Shown here piece by piece: positions 49,959-58,486 of a DNA stretch of 64,000 nucleotides (position 1 is its first letter; every line of letters starts with the position of its first letter). Position numbers and translations under genes: made by a program. The notes under the pieces were generated by a model, which was not told the DNA's origin, made no database searches, and saw nothing but the letters and a program-made list of their open reading frames with translations. The stretch comes from Candidatus Saccharimonadota bacterium (GTDB lineage: Bacteria > Patescibacteriota > Saccharimonadia > Saccharimonadales > UBA4665): the NCBI GenBank assembly GCA_024635495.1, contig JAGXIT010000004.1, positions 62,001 through 126,000 of the forward strand, read 5' to 3'.

Positions 49959-50682
49959 GGTGGTTTTCCTCTTTCAGACTGTAAGAGCCAGTCTCTGCCG
50001 CTAGTCGATATATAACGTTTTTGCGCTCTACTACGATCGGCCAGCCCTTCTGGCGAGCCAACTCATACAGCTCATTCGTAGGGTTGAAAGCAATCGGCTT
50101 TTCTACTAGTTCTAGCATAGCTACGTCACTCGGACTATCTCCCACTGCAATGCTTTCATGCCAGCTTAGGTTATGTCGCTCGACAAGCTCTTGTAGGATT
50201 TCGCCCTTTCGGGTGTGAGTTAAGGCTATGTGGCCAGTAAAGGCCATATTTTTTTGTTCGTAGCGTGGACCGACAACTTCTTCGAAACCGTAATGTTTGC
50301 CAATTTTTTCCAATATAGCTTGTGGTGACCCTGATATCGCGAACAGCTGATAGCCGTCATGTCTTAGTTGTTTGATAAGATCCCTAGTGTAGGTATACAC
50401 CTGGTCTTTGTACGTTGTGAATACAGAATCAACAGCTGCTTGATACTGATCTATGGGGATATTTGGTAGCGCCTCCTGAAAAACCTCAACCATGGCGGTC
50501 TCATAGTTATGATAAGAGTCCTGACTATTGCGATTCTTCCACTCCATGCGAATCTTGTGTAACTGGTCTAGCGAACCCTCCGGTAAGTATCCGAGTTTGC
50601 CGAGTTCATGGGTTATCGCATGATAGAGCTGCCAGCGGACAAGCGTACCGTCTATATCAAAAACTGCAAATTTATTTGTCAT
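49951..50682 (-). CDS. HAD-IB family phosphatase
   Basis: 243 residues. HAD motif I VFDIDGTLVRW (nucleophile Asp8), a helical cap, motif II FAISGSPQAI, and motif III/IV VAVGDSPSDVAMLELV. The layout matches SerB-like HAD-IB phosphatases. Substrate unknown; within this operon a nucleotide or sugar-phosphate damage product is plausible. Its start overlaps the Nudix gene by 11 bases and its end overlaps the next gene by 8. Confidence 0.85.
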   Translation of the reverse strand: MTNKFAVFDIDGTLVRWQLYHAITHELGKLGYLPEGSLDQLHKIRMEWKNRNSQDSYHNYETAMVEVFQEALPNIPIDQYQAAVDSVFTTYKDQVYTYTRDLIKQLRHDGYQLFAISGSPQAILEKIGKHYGFEEVVGPRYEQKNMAFTGHIALTHTRKGEILQELVERHNLSWHESIAVGDSPSDVAMLELVEKPIAFNPTNELYELARQKGWPIVVERKNVIYRLAAETGSYSLKEENHRG

Positions 50683-51157
50683 TGAACTCAGTGACTTCCT
50701 GGGCGACCTTATCCATCATATGGTCATCACTATCAAAGGTGAAACTTGTTTCTAGAAGCTTACCCTCTAGCACGAGTGGTAGCCAGTGGATGTCATCATC
50801 CCACATCTTTTCATATGGGATGGCGTCTATCTTAAACCATTGCGGAGCCATTTCTTCTGTCTCAACTGGTTCTCCTTCCCACTCCGTGACCAGATAAGCG
50901 TCTACCCATTGATGCCAAGGCTCTGCTGTATCGGCGCCGAGTATAAAATCATGGAAAGCGACCTTGCTATAAGCTTTAGGCGTTACCCCTATTTCTTCTT
51001 GGCATTCGCGCACCATAGCTTGCTCCATAGTCTCACCCTCTTCAAGTTTACCGCCGACGCCGTTCCATTTATCCGCGCCAAAACCACGTTTCTTCATGGC
51101 CAGCAGAATCTGGTCGTCTCGCAAGAGGAATGTTAGCGTGTATTTACGGTCTTTCAT
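50672..51157 (-). CDS. Nudix hydrolase, MutT/MTH1-like
   Basis: 161 residues. Nudix box GGKLEEGETMEQAMVRECQEEIGV near 36-59 is complete (GX5EX7REUXEEXGU). The FGADKWNGVGGK lead-in is that of 8-oxo-dGTP/2-OH-dATP diphosphatases (MTH1-type). It would remove oxidised nucleotides before incorporation. The start overlaps the dut stop by ATGA. Confidence 0.9.
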   Translation of the reverse strand: MKDRKYTLTFLLRDDQILLAMKKRGFGADKWNGVGGKLEEGETMEQAMVRECQEEIGVTPKAYSKVAFHDFILGADTAEPWHQWVDAYLVTEWEGEPVETEEMAPQWFKIDAIPYEKMWDDDIHWLPLVLEGKLLETSFTFDSDDHMMDKVAQEVTEFNDK

Positions 51158-51606
51158 GTGCTTTCTTTTGCTCCTGTACTACCGAAACCGCCGCTTCCAC
51201 GACCGGTTTCATTTAACGTTTCTACTTCGTTCCAAACGACGTGTTCAAACTGAGCTACAACTGCTTGTGCAATGCGATCGCCTCGCTGTACGGTGAACGT
51301 TGTCTTGCTTGTGTTGAGCAGAATGACGCCAATCTCCCCGCGATAATCAGCATCTATAGTGCCAACCCCATTTGCCGGCATGATACCAGCTTTGGCTGCT
51401 AACCCACTTCGCCCTCGGATTTGTAGCTCGTAGCCTTCTGGAAGTTCTATGTATAAACCTGTCGGGATAATGGCGCGCTCGCCCGGAGTGATGGTGACCG
51501 CTGCTCCGATGGCGGCAACGAGGTCCATACCTGCCGATTGTTCGGTTTGGTAGCTTGGTAGCGGTAGTCCGCTAGTATTGCGGATCTTTATCTCAAGGTG
51601 TTTCAT
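51154..51606 (-). CDS. dut: dUTP diphosphatase
   Basis: 150 residues, normal trimeric dUTPase size. Motif 1 SAGMDLVAA, motif 2 GRSGLAAKAG, motif 3 GTIDADYRGEIGVIL, motif 4 RGDRIAQAVV and motif 5 GRGSGGFGSTG are all present. It hydrolyses dUTP to dUMP, preventing uracil incorporation. Start at 51606 overlaps the stop of the exonuclease gene by ATGA; upstream in-frame codons lie inside that gene and are not family-like. Confidence 0.96.
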   Translation of the reverse strand: MKHLEIKIRNTSGLPLPSYQTEQSAGMDLVAAIGAAVTITPGERAIIPTGLYIELPEGYELQIRGRSGLAAKAGIMPANGVGTIDADYRGEIGVILLNTSKTTFTVQRGDRIAQAVVAQFEHVVWNEVETLNETGRGSGGFGSTGAKEST

Positions 51607-52403
51607 AGCTCGACCTCTATACTCACAGGACAATGATCTGAGCCCATCACATCGGCGTGAATTTGTGGATTTTTGACCCGCCCGGCAATCGCCTTGCTCG
51701 CTAACCAATAATCGATGCGCCAACCAACATTGCGTGCTCGAGCGTTTGCCCAATGCGTCCACCAGGAATATGCCTCAGTTTTTTCAGGGAAGGTAGCACG
51801 AAACGTATCGACATAACCCGCCTGCACGAAATCACTGAATCTCTCTCGTTCTTCATTAGTAAAGCCATGCTTCCCGACATTTGACTTAGGATTAGCGAGA
51901 TCGATTTCTTCGTGTGCAACATTCAAATCCCCACAGAATAGCACCGGCTTCGATGCCTCCAGCTGTTGTACGTATGCCAAGAATGCCGGATCCCACTGCT
52001 TGTATCGCAGCTGCAGCCTGCTCAAATCACCTTTGCTGTTTGGTGTGTAGACGGTGACCACCCAAAAGTTATTAAACTCTGCGGCAATTACCCTGCCCTC
52101 GAGGTTCGGGTTGCCGTATTCATCACCAGTTACCTTGTACTTTTTGACGATATCCTCTGGGAAGCCGTCTTTATACTGCAATGGCTTCTGCTTAGAAAAT
52201 ATAGCGGTGCCGCTGTAGCCTTTCTTTTGCGCGCTAAAAAAGTGCTCTTCATATTGCGGCAGATCAAACACAACTTGCCCGCGCTCTGCTTTGGTCTCCT
52301 GGAGACACAGAACATCCGGGTCATGGTCCTCGATGAATTTTTGCAAGGTTCCCTTATTGAGCACGGCACGTATGCCGTTTACATTCCAACTGTACAACTT
52401 CAT
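51603..52403 (-). CDS. xth: Exodeoxyribonuclease III / AP endonuclease
   Basis: 266 residues. EEP-fold motifs: YSWNVNGIRAVL (5-16), LCLQETKAE with the metal-binding Glu (about 35), FCGDLNVAHEEIDLANPK (about 150), and the C-terminal MGSDHCPVSIEVEL with the catalytic Asp-His. Cleaves abasic sites and 3' blocked ends in base-excision repair. Head of a five-gene operon with dut, Nudix, HAD and NnrD-like genes. TATACT ends 7 nt before the ATG. Confidence 0.95.
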   Translation of the reverse strand: MKLYSWNVNGIRAVLNKGTLQKFIEDHDPDVLCLQETKAERGQVVFDLPQYEEHFFSAQKKGYSGTAIFSKQKPLQYKDGFPEDIVKKYKVTGDEYGNPNLEGRVIAAEFNNFWVVTVYTPNSKGDLSRLQLRYKQWDPAFLAYVQQLEASKPVLFCGDLNVAHEEIDLANPKSNVGKHGFTNEERERFSDFVQAGYVDTFRATFPEKTEAYSWWTHWANARARNVGWRIDYWLASKAIAGRVKNPQIHADVMGSDHCPVSIEVEL

Positions 52404-52410
52404 GTGTATC

Positions 52411-52416
52411 AGTATA
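52411..52416 (-). promoter_or_regulatory. -10 box TATACT of the house-cleaning operon (leaderless)
   Basis: TATACT on the minus strand, 7 nt before the ATG at 52403. Divergent from pyrH, whose TATACT lies 51 bp away. Confidence 0.7.
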
Positions 52417-52466
52417 CATCCCTACTGCGGCACATGTTCATGTTGTATCTATTTAACCCCGCGCGC

Positions 52467-52472
52467 TATACT
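52467..52472 (+). promoter_or_regulatory. -10 box TATACT of pyrH (leaderless)
   Basis: TATACT ends 8 nt before the ATG at 52481. Confidence 0.7.
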
Positions 52473-52480
52473 GAGCACTA

Positions 52481-53191
52481 ATGTCATACAAACGAATTCT
52501 TCTCAAACTATCAGGTGAACAATTACAGGGCGAACATAATGGCGGTTTTGACGCCAATCGAGTGCAGTGGATTGCTGAGCAAATAAAGCCTGTCGTCGAA
52601 GCTGGTACGCAGGTTGCAATCATCGTCGGTGGCGGCAACTATGCCCGCGGCGCGCAGCTAGCTGGCAACGGTATTGCGGAAGTTACTGCCCATAATGCTG
52701 GCATGCTCGCAACTATCATGAATGCGATTACCGCAGCGGATGTGTTTAACGCTTCTGGGCTACCGACACGCGCTTTGAGCAATGTCGAAGTAAACCAATT
52801 TATCGACCAGTACACGTATCGTCGTGCTATCAGTCATCTTCAAAAAGAGCGGGTTGTCATCATAGGCGGCGGCACTGGGCGGCCGTTTGTGACGACCGAC
52901 ACTGCTGCTGTGAACCTTGCACTTGAGTTGAAGTGCGATGCACTGATTAAGACCACTAAAGTTGACGGAGTGTACGACCGCGACCCAGTGAAATTCCCCG
53001 ACGCGGTGAAATATGATCAGCTCAGCTACGACGAAGCACTATCGAATGAGAATATACAGGTGATGGATAAGGCTGCACTCGGCATGGCGGTTGAGTACAA
53101 GAAGCCACTAATCATTTGTGACCTCTTGACTGATGGCAATATTGCACGGGCAGCGCGTGGTGAGCTGGTTGGTACGACGATTCGACCGTAA
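52481..53191 (+). CDS. pyrH: UMP kinase
   Basis: 236 residues, the bacterial hexameric UMP kinase length. KRILLKLSGEQLQG (4-17), IIVGGGNYARGAQL (about 46), HNAGMLATIMNA, VVIIGGGTGRPFVTTDTAAV (about 126) and LIKTTKVDGVYDRDPVKFPDA are diagnostic of the amino-acid-kinase fold PyrH. It phosphorylates UMP to UDP. It is monocistronic here, not coupled to tsf or frr as in many bacteria. Confidence 0.96.
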   Translation: MSYKRILLKLSGEQLQGEHNGGFDANRVQWIAEQIKPVVEAGTQVAIIVGGGNYARGAQLAGNGIAEVTAHNAGMLATIMNAITAADVFNASGLPTRALSNVEVNQFIDQYTYRRAISHLQKERVVIIGGGTGRPFVTTDTAAVNLALELKCDALIKTTKVDGVYDRDPVKFPDAVKYDQLSYDEALSNENIQVMDKAALGMAVEYKKPLIICDLLTDGNIARAARGELVGTTIRP

Positions 53192-53247
53192 TCAACTCTT
53201 CTTAATTATATATTATAACACAAATTTCAAATTATCGCATATGTGAA

Positions 53248-53337
53248 TGGCGGAGAGACAGGGATTCGAACCCTGGGTACCCTTGCGGGCACACACGCTT
53301 TCCAAGCGTGCCAATTAAACCACTCTTGCACCTCTCC
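53248..53337 (-). tRNA. tRNA-Ser (anticodon GGA)
   Basis: Class II tRNA on the minus strand: acceptor GGAGAGG/TCTCTCC, anticodon stem CACGC/GCGTG around TTGGAAA, long variable arm, T-arm CAGGG-TTCGAAT-CCCTG, discriminator G and encoded CCA. A TATACT box lies about 95 bp upstream (near 53437), implying a long processed leader. Confidence 0.96.
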
Positions 53338-53541
53338 TTGTCTGGGGACAAACCTCGCGGTTTTTCTCCACGCGCCGGCAAAAAGACGTGACTTTCTGTC
53401 GGGCTTTCTTTTCCTTTCGGAAAAACAAGTTTTAGTATAGCGGAAAATTGGTTACTTTGCCCGTCTGACCAGGAAGCTGGGGCTATTGTGAAAAATACGC
53501 TCAAACCGCAATGTTGTGTTGCGCCCCTGTTTCGTCGAGCG

Positions 53542-53547
53542 TACACT
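53542..53547 (+). promoter_or_regulatory. -10 box TACACT of the MacB-like operon
   Basis: TACACT ends 11 nt before the ATG at 53559, predicting a leader of only a few bases. Confidence 0.55.
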
Positions 53548-53558
53548 AGATTGTAGTT

Positions 53559-54434
53559 ATGTCTCTTATAGAACTACAAGACGTCAGTAAGCTCTATGGC
53601 TTCGGCGATGCTACCAGTGTAGCCCTCGACGAAGTCGCACTTACCATTGAATCCGGTGAGTGTGTTGCTGTGATGGGGCCGAGTGGCTCAGGTAAAAGTA
53701 CGCTTATGAATATGATTGGCTTGCTTGATAGGCCTACGCATGGCGATTATCTGCTGAACGGCCGTCGAGTTAGCCGGTTGTCAGTTACTCGTCGAGCGAA
53801 GATTCGTCGTGACAAGATTGGATTTATTTTTCAATCGTTCAACCTGCTTGGTCGCTTGACCGCACTAGAGAATGTTGCTCTTCCGCTGCTCTATAAGGGG
53901 CATTCGATGCCAAAGCGTAATCACGAGGCGCGCACTATTCTCGAGCGTGTTGGTCTGCATGACAAAAGTTATTTTTATCCTCGCCAGCTCTCTGGCGGGC
54001 AGACGCAATGTGTTGCTATTGCTCGTGCGCTCGTAAATAAACCTGAGCTAATTATCGCTGATGAGCCAACGGGCAATCTTGATACTGAGAGTTCACGACT
54101 AGTCATGGAGCTCCTCGGTGAAATCCACAAAAGTGGAAATACCGTAATATTCGTAACTCATAACCCAGAACTTACCCGCTATGCGACGAGAGTTGTATAC
54201 ATGCAGGACGGTGCTATCAAATACGATGAGCAGACTAAGCTTGGTGAGGTTGGTAGTTATGCTCGAAAAGTTATGTATGCAGTGCCTGATACTACTGAAG
54301 ACGACGACCTAGCCGGCGTATCAGCGCTGATGAAGATAGAAAAGCCTAACGAAAAAACTACAAAGCCCAAGAAAAAACGAGCGCGTCGTAAGGCCACGAA
54401 AAAGAAAACAACAAAACATAAGGCTACGTCATGA
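53559..54434 (+). CDS. MacB/LolD-type ABC transporter ATPase with Lys-rich tail
   Basis: 291 residues. Walker [10 protein letters not shown] (about 40), Q-loop FQSFNLLGR, signature LSGGQTQ (the family norm is LSGGQQQ), Walker [13 protein letters not shown] and the switch His in FVTHNPE. The ATPase ends near 225; residues 226-291 are an extra acidic then very basic region (repeated [15 protein letters not shown]). It energises the permease encoded next, whose start overlaps its stop. Such MacB-like systems export peptides, antibiotics or lipoproteins by mechanotransmission. Confidence 0.9.
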   Translation: MSLIELQDVSKLYGFGDATSVALDEVALTIESGECVAVMGPSGSGKSTLMNMIGLLDRPTHGDYLLNGRRVSRLSVTRRAKIRRDKIGFIFQSFNLLGRLTALENVALPLLYKGHSMPKRNHEARTILERVGLHDKSYFYPRQLSGGQTQCVAIARALVNKPELIIADEPTGNLDTESSRLVMELLGEIHKSGNTVIFVTHNPELTRYATRVVYMQDGAIKYDEQTKLGEVGSYARKVMYAVPDTTEDDDLAGVSALMKIEKPNEKTTKPKKKRARRKATKKKTTKHKATS

Positions 54435-55642
54435 GTAGTCTCCATAAGGGTTATCTTCGCCTTGCGATGCAAAGCATTCGAGCTTCGAGAGTGCGCAGCT
54501 TCATGACGATGCTCGGGATCGTGATAAGTGTGATGGCGGTTGTCGTCGTGGTTGGTCTTAGCGAGGGGGTCAAGCAACAAGTCGGCAACCAAGCCGAGAG
54601 GTATGGTGACAATGTGCTGCTTGTTCGCCCAAATCAGCATGCAAATGCACTTACGGGCAGTGGATTACCTGGCGGGACTGGCGTGTTACTGACTCAGCGA
54701 GATGTTCAAGCTGCGAGCGCTAGTGAAGGTGTTTCGATAGTTGTGCCGATGAGCTCAATCGATGGTGACATTTTCGGTGACCAAACAATCAAGAGCGCGA
54801 CAGTGATCGCCACGACACCAGAACTAGTAGACGTGATTAATCAGGGTATTGATTACGGAGGCTTCCTGGATGCAAGCGATGGTGACCATGTTGCCGTACT
54901 TGGCTCTGATGTTGCTCTGCATCTTTTCAACGATAATGCTCCACTCGGACAGAGATTCACTTTTCGTGGTCAAAGTTTCATCATCGTCGGTGTATTCAAG
55001 CAGTTCGTGGCAGCACCATTTTCACTCGAGGCAGATTATAATCGTTCCGTATTTATCCCATTGGGATCCACGGAAAAACTACTTGGTACTGCCCCACAGA
55101 TAAATCAGCTCTTCGTAAAGACGAAAAGCGATGTGAATGTGAAACAAGTTGCAAACAACGTACAGGCAGCAATAACAGCTTCACGTGGAGGAAGTGAAGA
55201 TACAGTCACTCTCAGCCCTGGAGACAGTGGCGCAAGCTCAAATCAGGTGCTACAGCTTCTTGCACTGATGACGGTTGCAGTTGCATCAGTTGCTTTAGTC
55301 GTGGGTGGTGTTGGCATTATGAACATGATGCTCGTTAGTGTCACCGAACGCATCCATGAGATAGGTCTACGTAAAGCTATTGGAGCGACTAATCGTCAAA
55401 TTCTCCGACAATTCATGACGGAAGCCCTTGCTCTGAGCGTGATTGGTTCGATTCTTGGCTTGGTCGGAGCCGGTGTTGTTATAGCACTACTTCGCTTATA
55501 TACATCACTGCAGCCAGTGGTTGTGTGGGAATCGGTACTAGTCGCCGTGGTCGTAGCTATAACTACTGGGGTGCTGTTCGGCTCAATACCTGCACTCAAA
55601 GCCGCTCGTATGGATCCTATCGAAGCCCTCCGTCACGAGTAG
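54431..55642 (+). CDS. MacB/FtsX-family ABC transporter permease
   Basis: 403 residues. N-terminal helix (SFMTMLGIVISVMAVVVVVGL, about 21-41), an extracytoplasmic MacB_PCD domain (about 45-265), and three C-terminal helices in an FtsX domain with GIMNMMLVSVTERIHEIGLRKAIGAT and the ending IPALKAARMDPIEALR, all typical. Partner of the ATPase. No membrane-fusion (MacA) gene adjoins. It converges with the NRAMP gene, 1 base apart, with no room for a terminator. Confidence 0.9.
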   Translation: MSSLHKGYLRLAMQSIRASRVRSFMTMLGIVISVMAVVVVVGLSEGVKQQVGNQAERYGDNVLLVRPNQHANALTGSGLPGGTGVLLTQRDVQAASASEGVSIVVPMSSIDGDIFGDQTIKSATVIATTPELVDVINQGIDYGGFLDASDGDHVAVLGSDVALHLFNDNAPLGQRFTFRGQSFIIVGVFKQFVAAPFSLEADYNRSVFIPLGSTEKLLGTAPQINQLFVKTKSDVNVKQVANNVQAAITASRGGSEDTVTLSPGDSGASSNQVLQLLALMTVAVASVALVVGGVGIMNMMLVSVTERIHEIGLRKAIGATNRQILRQFMTEALALSVIGSILGLVGAGVVIALLRLYTSLQPVVVWESVLVAVVVAITTGVLFGSIPALKAARMDPIEALRHE

Positions 55643-55643
55643 T

Positions 55644-57083
55644 CTACAACATCGTGTATAGTGCTGCGGCACCAGCCAAAGCCATGATAGTGGTTGTAAT
55701 CCAACCGATAACTGTCGTTGTTTTGCGGTTTACCCAGTGCCCCATGACTTTTTTGTTGCTACTAAGTCGTACGATGAAAAATAATACAAATGGCGCTACG
55801 ATGCCATTGAATGCAGCAGAGTAAATAAGGGCCTTGATAGGGTCAATCCCGACGAAGTTTAGGCCGAGCCCAACCAACATAGACATGATGATTATGCCGT
55901 AAAAAGCATGTGCCTGCCGAAGTGTTTGATGGAGACCGCTTTTCCAACGTAAGCTCTCTGCTATAGCGTAGCTACTGCTTGCTGCGAGCACCGGGATGGC
56001 GAGTAAGCCGGTGCCGATAATGCCAATTGCGAACAAGAAGTATGTGGCATCACCCGCAAACGGACGAAGCGCTTCGGCTGCTTGGGCAGCGCTGGTGATA
56101 TTTGTGATGCCATTCGGGAATAATACCCAGCCACTAACGGCAATAATGAAGAACATCACGACATTGCTCAAGAACATACCACTCCATACATCGACGCGCA
56201 TTTTTTTAATCTGTTCTGGGGCGGTTGCACTCCGACGCATGCGGAGGGTCGTTTTGCCGTCCTTAATCTTTTCTTCAACTTCCTGACTTGTTTGCCAGAA
56301 AAAGAGATACGGGGAGATGGTCGTCCCGAGGATAGCCGCAATTAACAGGAAGCTATCCTTACCGAGGCTGATATCTGGGAAAAGGGTTTGATGTATCGCC
56401 TGCCCCCAATCGATATTCGCAAGGAGCGCAGAGATAATGTAGCTGAACAACACGAGCGCCAACCATTTTAGGTAGCGTGCGTATTTTGCATAGGGAGTAA
56501 GTACTTGCAGCATGATACTAAACACGGCAAATCCCACGACTAGCCACCAAAATTTAAGACTTGGGTTCAATAGTTGTGCTGCTTTTGCCATTGCGCCAAG
56601 GTCGGCGCCAATATTGAAAGCATTGGCGCTAAATAGCAGTAAAGTAATAAATTTCAGGAGCCTGCGTGAATAATAAATACGAATATTGCCCGCGAGACCT
56701 CTGCCTGTCACCATGCCGATGCGAGCGCACATTTCTTGAACGGTGCTCATAAGTGGGAATGTCCAAAGGCTCAGCCACAAAAAGCCGAAGCCGTGTTGGG
56801 CACCTGCTTGGCTATAGGTAGCGATGCCCGATGGGTCATCATCGCTCGCCCCTGTCGTAAGGCCAGGACCGAGGGTATGCCAATAATTCTTGGCATGTCT
56901 TGAGACCCTATTCTCGGGCAATGAATGTATAAATTGCTGACCCGCCGTCATAGTTTTGTCGAGGGCAATAGCTGGTAGTTCAACACCTTTCGTCAGAAGC
57001 TTGTCTGTATCTAGGTGATGTTTCGGTGTTGCGGCCGTTTTGAGCTCTGGCGCGGCTGGGGGTATTTCTTTTTCAGATTTCAT
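55644..57083 (-). CDS. NRAMP-related divalent metal transporter
   Basis: 479 residues: about 75 disordered cytoplasmic residues then about eleven membrane helices. TM1 signature reads SDDDPSGIATYSQAG, where classical NRAMP has DPGN; TM6 reads TTISPYLFFWQTSQE, where classical NRAMP has MPHN. The key Asn and Met that favour Mn/Fe are thus replaced. Substrate may be Mg or another divalent ion, as in NRAMP-related Mg transporters; this is inference. It lies downstream of the Fur-family cluster on the same strand, 63 bp after the DUF2892 gene. Confidence 0.85.
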   Translation of the reverse strand: MKSEKEIPPAAPELKTAATPKHHLDTDKLLTKGVELPAIALDKTMTAGQQFIHSLPENRVSRHAKNYWHTLGPGLTTGASDDDPSGIATYSQAGAQHGFGFLWLSLWTFPLMSTVQEMCARIGMVTGRGLAGNIRIYYSRRLLKFITLLLFSANAFNIGADLGAMAKAAQLLNPSLKFWWLVVGFAVFSIMLQVLTPYAKYARYLKWLALVLFSYIISALLANIDWGQAIHQTLFPDISLGKDSFLLIAAILGTTISPYLFFWQTSQEVEEKIKDGKTTLRMRRSATAPEQIKKMRVDVWSGMFLSNVVMFFIIAVSGWVLFPNGITNITSAAQAAEALRPFAGDATYFLFAIGIIGTGLLAIPVLAASSSYAIAESLRWKSGLHQTLRQAHAFYGIIIMSMLVGLGLNFVGIDPIKALIYSAAFNGIVAPFVLFFIVRLSSNKKVMGHWVNRKTTTVIGWITTTIMALAGAAALYTML

Positions 57084-57146
57084 GCGTAATTAGTTAAGTA
57101 CAAGCATTATTGTACCAGCTGTCGTGCAAATCGAAGTAAAAAACTG

Positions 57147-57368
57147 CTATGAACGTCGAATTTTCTTACCACCCATGGGCAAGTTGAAAAAGGCGGCTAT
57201 GAGATAAAAATCAAACAATGCTCCGGCAACCATCGCGAGACCAATAATCATTTCATACAGCTGAAGTAGCTCACCCCAGCTTGCCATAGCTATGACGATG
57301 AGAAGAGAACCCACAATTATTTGGAGTTGTCTCCCTTTTTGACTGACCAAAAAATGCATAAATTTCAT
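57147..57368 (-). CDS. DUF2892 (YgaP-like) membrane protein
   Basis: 73 residues with two membrane helices (about 14-30 and 38-60) and a short basic C-terminus. Sequence pattern (RQLQIIVGSLLIV, IIGLAMVAGALFDF) fits DUF2892, the membrane part of YgaP, which in E. coli is fused to a rhodanese. A separate rhodanese is encoded two genes upstream, so the pair may together equal a YgaP. Role in thiol or persulfide handling is inferred. Confidence 0.75.
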   Translation of the reverse strand: MKFMHFLVSQKGRQLQIIVGSLLIVIAMASWGELLQLYEMIIGLAMVAGALFDFYLIAAFFNLPMGGKKIRRS

Positions 57369-57407
57369 ATACCCTCCTGTATGGTTACATCATACACTAG
57401 CGGGGAT

Positions 57408-57659
57408 TTATTTTGCAGCAGACAGTGCGGTTTCGAAGCGTGTCCTGTCAAATCCGAGGATTTTTTCCATACGGCCATCTTCATATTCGATGGTCGTGAA
57501 TGGGACACCCATCTGACCACTGAGCTGCACCATGTTTTGGGCGGCATACTGATTTTGGTCTACTAAATAATCGGTGTAGCCTATCTTCTTGTGGTCAAGC
57601 CAACTTTTCAACATGACGCAGTATGGACAAGTAGTAGTGCTGTAAATAGTTATTTTCAT
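57408..57659 (-). CDS. Glutaredoxin / NrdH-like thiol oxidoreductase
   Basis: 83 residues, glutaredoxin fold. Active site CPYC in YSTTTCPYCVMLKSWL near 11, then GVPFTTIEYEDGR with the cis-Pro and a C-terminal helix. Reduces disulfides or glutathione/bacillithiol-type adducts. AGGAGGAATT lies just before the ATG. Downstream of the anchored rhodanese gene in the same operon. Confidence 0.9.
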   Translation of the reverse strand: MKITIYSTTTCPYCVMLKSWLDHKKIGYTDYLVDQNQYAAQNMVQLSGQMGVPFTTIEYEDGRMEKILGFDRTRFETALSAAK

Positions 57660-57673
57660 AGTAATTCCTCCTT

Positions 57674-58078
57674 TTATTGTACGATGACCGCGCCGGTAAG
57701 CTTCGAGACATTCGACATTGCCCCTAGGTCGTTAACATTTGTATAACCTGCATTTTTTAGTATCGTTGTCGCTTGGCTTGAGCGATTGCCGCTGCGGCAA
57801 TAAACGTACAAATCCTGGTCTTTGCTTCCGGCCGGCAAGCTGCCCGCCTCTATGTCCTGAAGTGACAAGTTTACCGAGCCTTGTATGTGTGAATCGGCAT
57901 ATTCTTCGCTTGTACGTACGTCGATGAGCTGGCCTCCAGTATCAATTGCCGATTGGATTTTGCTAAAGCTGGTGTCGCTGGCGTTTGGCTGGTTTAATTC
58001 GCTTGCGGGCTTACTGGACACAAAAAATGTTCCAATAGCCACGACAAGTATAGCGATGAGTACTAAACCTTTTCTCAT
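57674..58078 (-). CDS. Membrane-anchored extracytoplasmic rhodanese
   Basis: 134 residues from the ATG at 58078, which overlaps the stop of the Fur-family gene. N-terminal signal anchor (about 5-22), then a rhodanese domain: LIDVRTSEEYADSHIQGSVNLS and the active-site loop YVYCRSGNRSSQA with catalytic Cys. Single-domain rhodaneses move sulfane sulfur or detoxify persulfides. The anchor places it outside the membrane, unlike the cytoplasmic rhodanese encoded divergently. Confidence 0.88.
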   Translation of the reverse strand: MRKGLVLIAILVVAIGTFFVSSKPASELNQPNASDTSFSKIQSAIDTGGQLIDVRTSEEYADSHIQGSVNLSLQDIEAGSLPAGSKDQDLYVYCRSGNRSSQATTILKNAGYTNVNDLGAMSNVSKLTGAVIVQ

Positions 58079-58479
58079 GCTATGTCCTTCTGTGTGGTAC
58101 ACGTCTTACAGGTACCAGATACAGTGATGCGGCTCGAGATATCACAGCCGTCAATCTCTGCCATGAGGAGTGGTCGTACTTTGTCCGCAATATCAACATC
58201 ACGGAGCAAGCCACAGTGAGTGCACATGAAATGATCATGAGGCGTAGTATTTGAGTCGTATCGCATTGCGCCTGTAGGGTCTGCTGGAGCAAGCGAGATT
58301 TCTCCCCTACTTGCTAGCCGCGCGGTTGCGCGGTGTACTGTCGTCGCGCTCACGTCCGGGAAAGTTTGATGAAGCTCGGCTAGTATTTCGGCATTTGAGG
58401 CGTGGCCAAATTCAGCAATTATACGTTCTATTTGTGTGCAGTATTTCGTCTGCCTTGTTTGCGGTGAAATTGTTTCCAT
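58075..58479 (-). CDS. Fur-family metalloregulator (Fur/PerR/Zur type)
   Basis: 134 residues from the ATG at 58479. Winged helix with NAEILAELHQTFPDVSATTVHRATARLASRGEI, the HDHFMCTHCG metal/Zn segment and a second CKTC at the C-terminus completing the structural Cys4 Zn site. Subtype cannot be fixed by eye. It is autoregulated by all appearance: its -35 box lies in the palindrome at 58507-58527. Because it controls rhodanese and glutaredoxin genes, peroxide or sulfur stress is as likely a cue as iron. Confidence 0.88.
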   Translation of the reverse strand: METISPQTRQTKYCTQIERIIAEFGHASNAEILAELHQTFPDVSATTVHRATARLASRGEISLAPADPTGAMRYDSNTTPHDHFMCTHCGLLRDVDIADKVRPLLMAEIDGCDISSRITVSGTCKTCTTQKDIA

Positions 58480-58486
58480 AGTCAAC

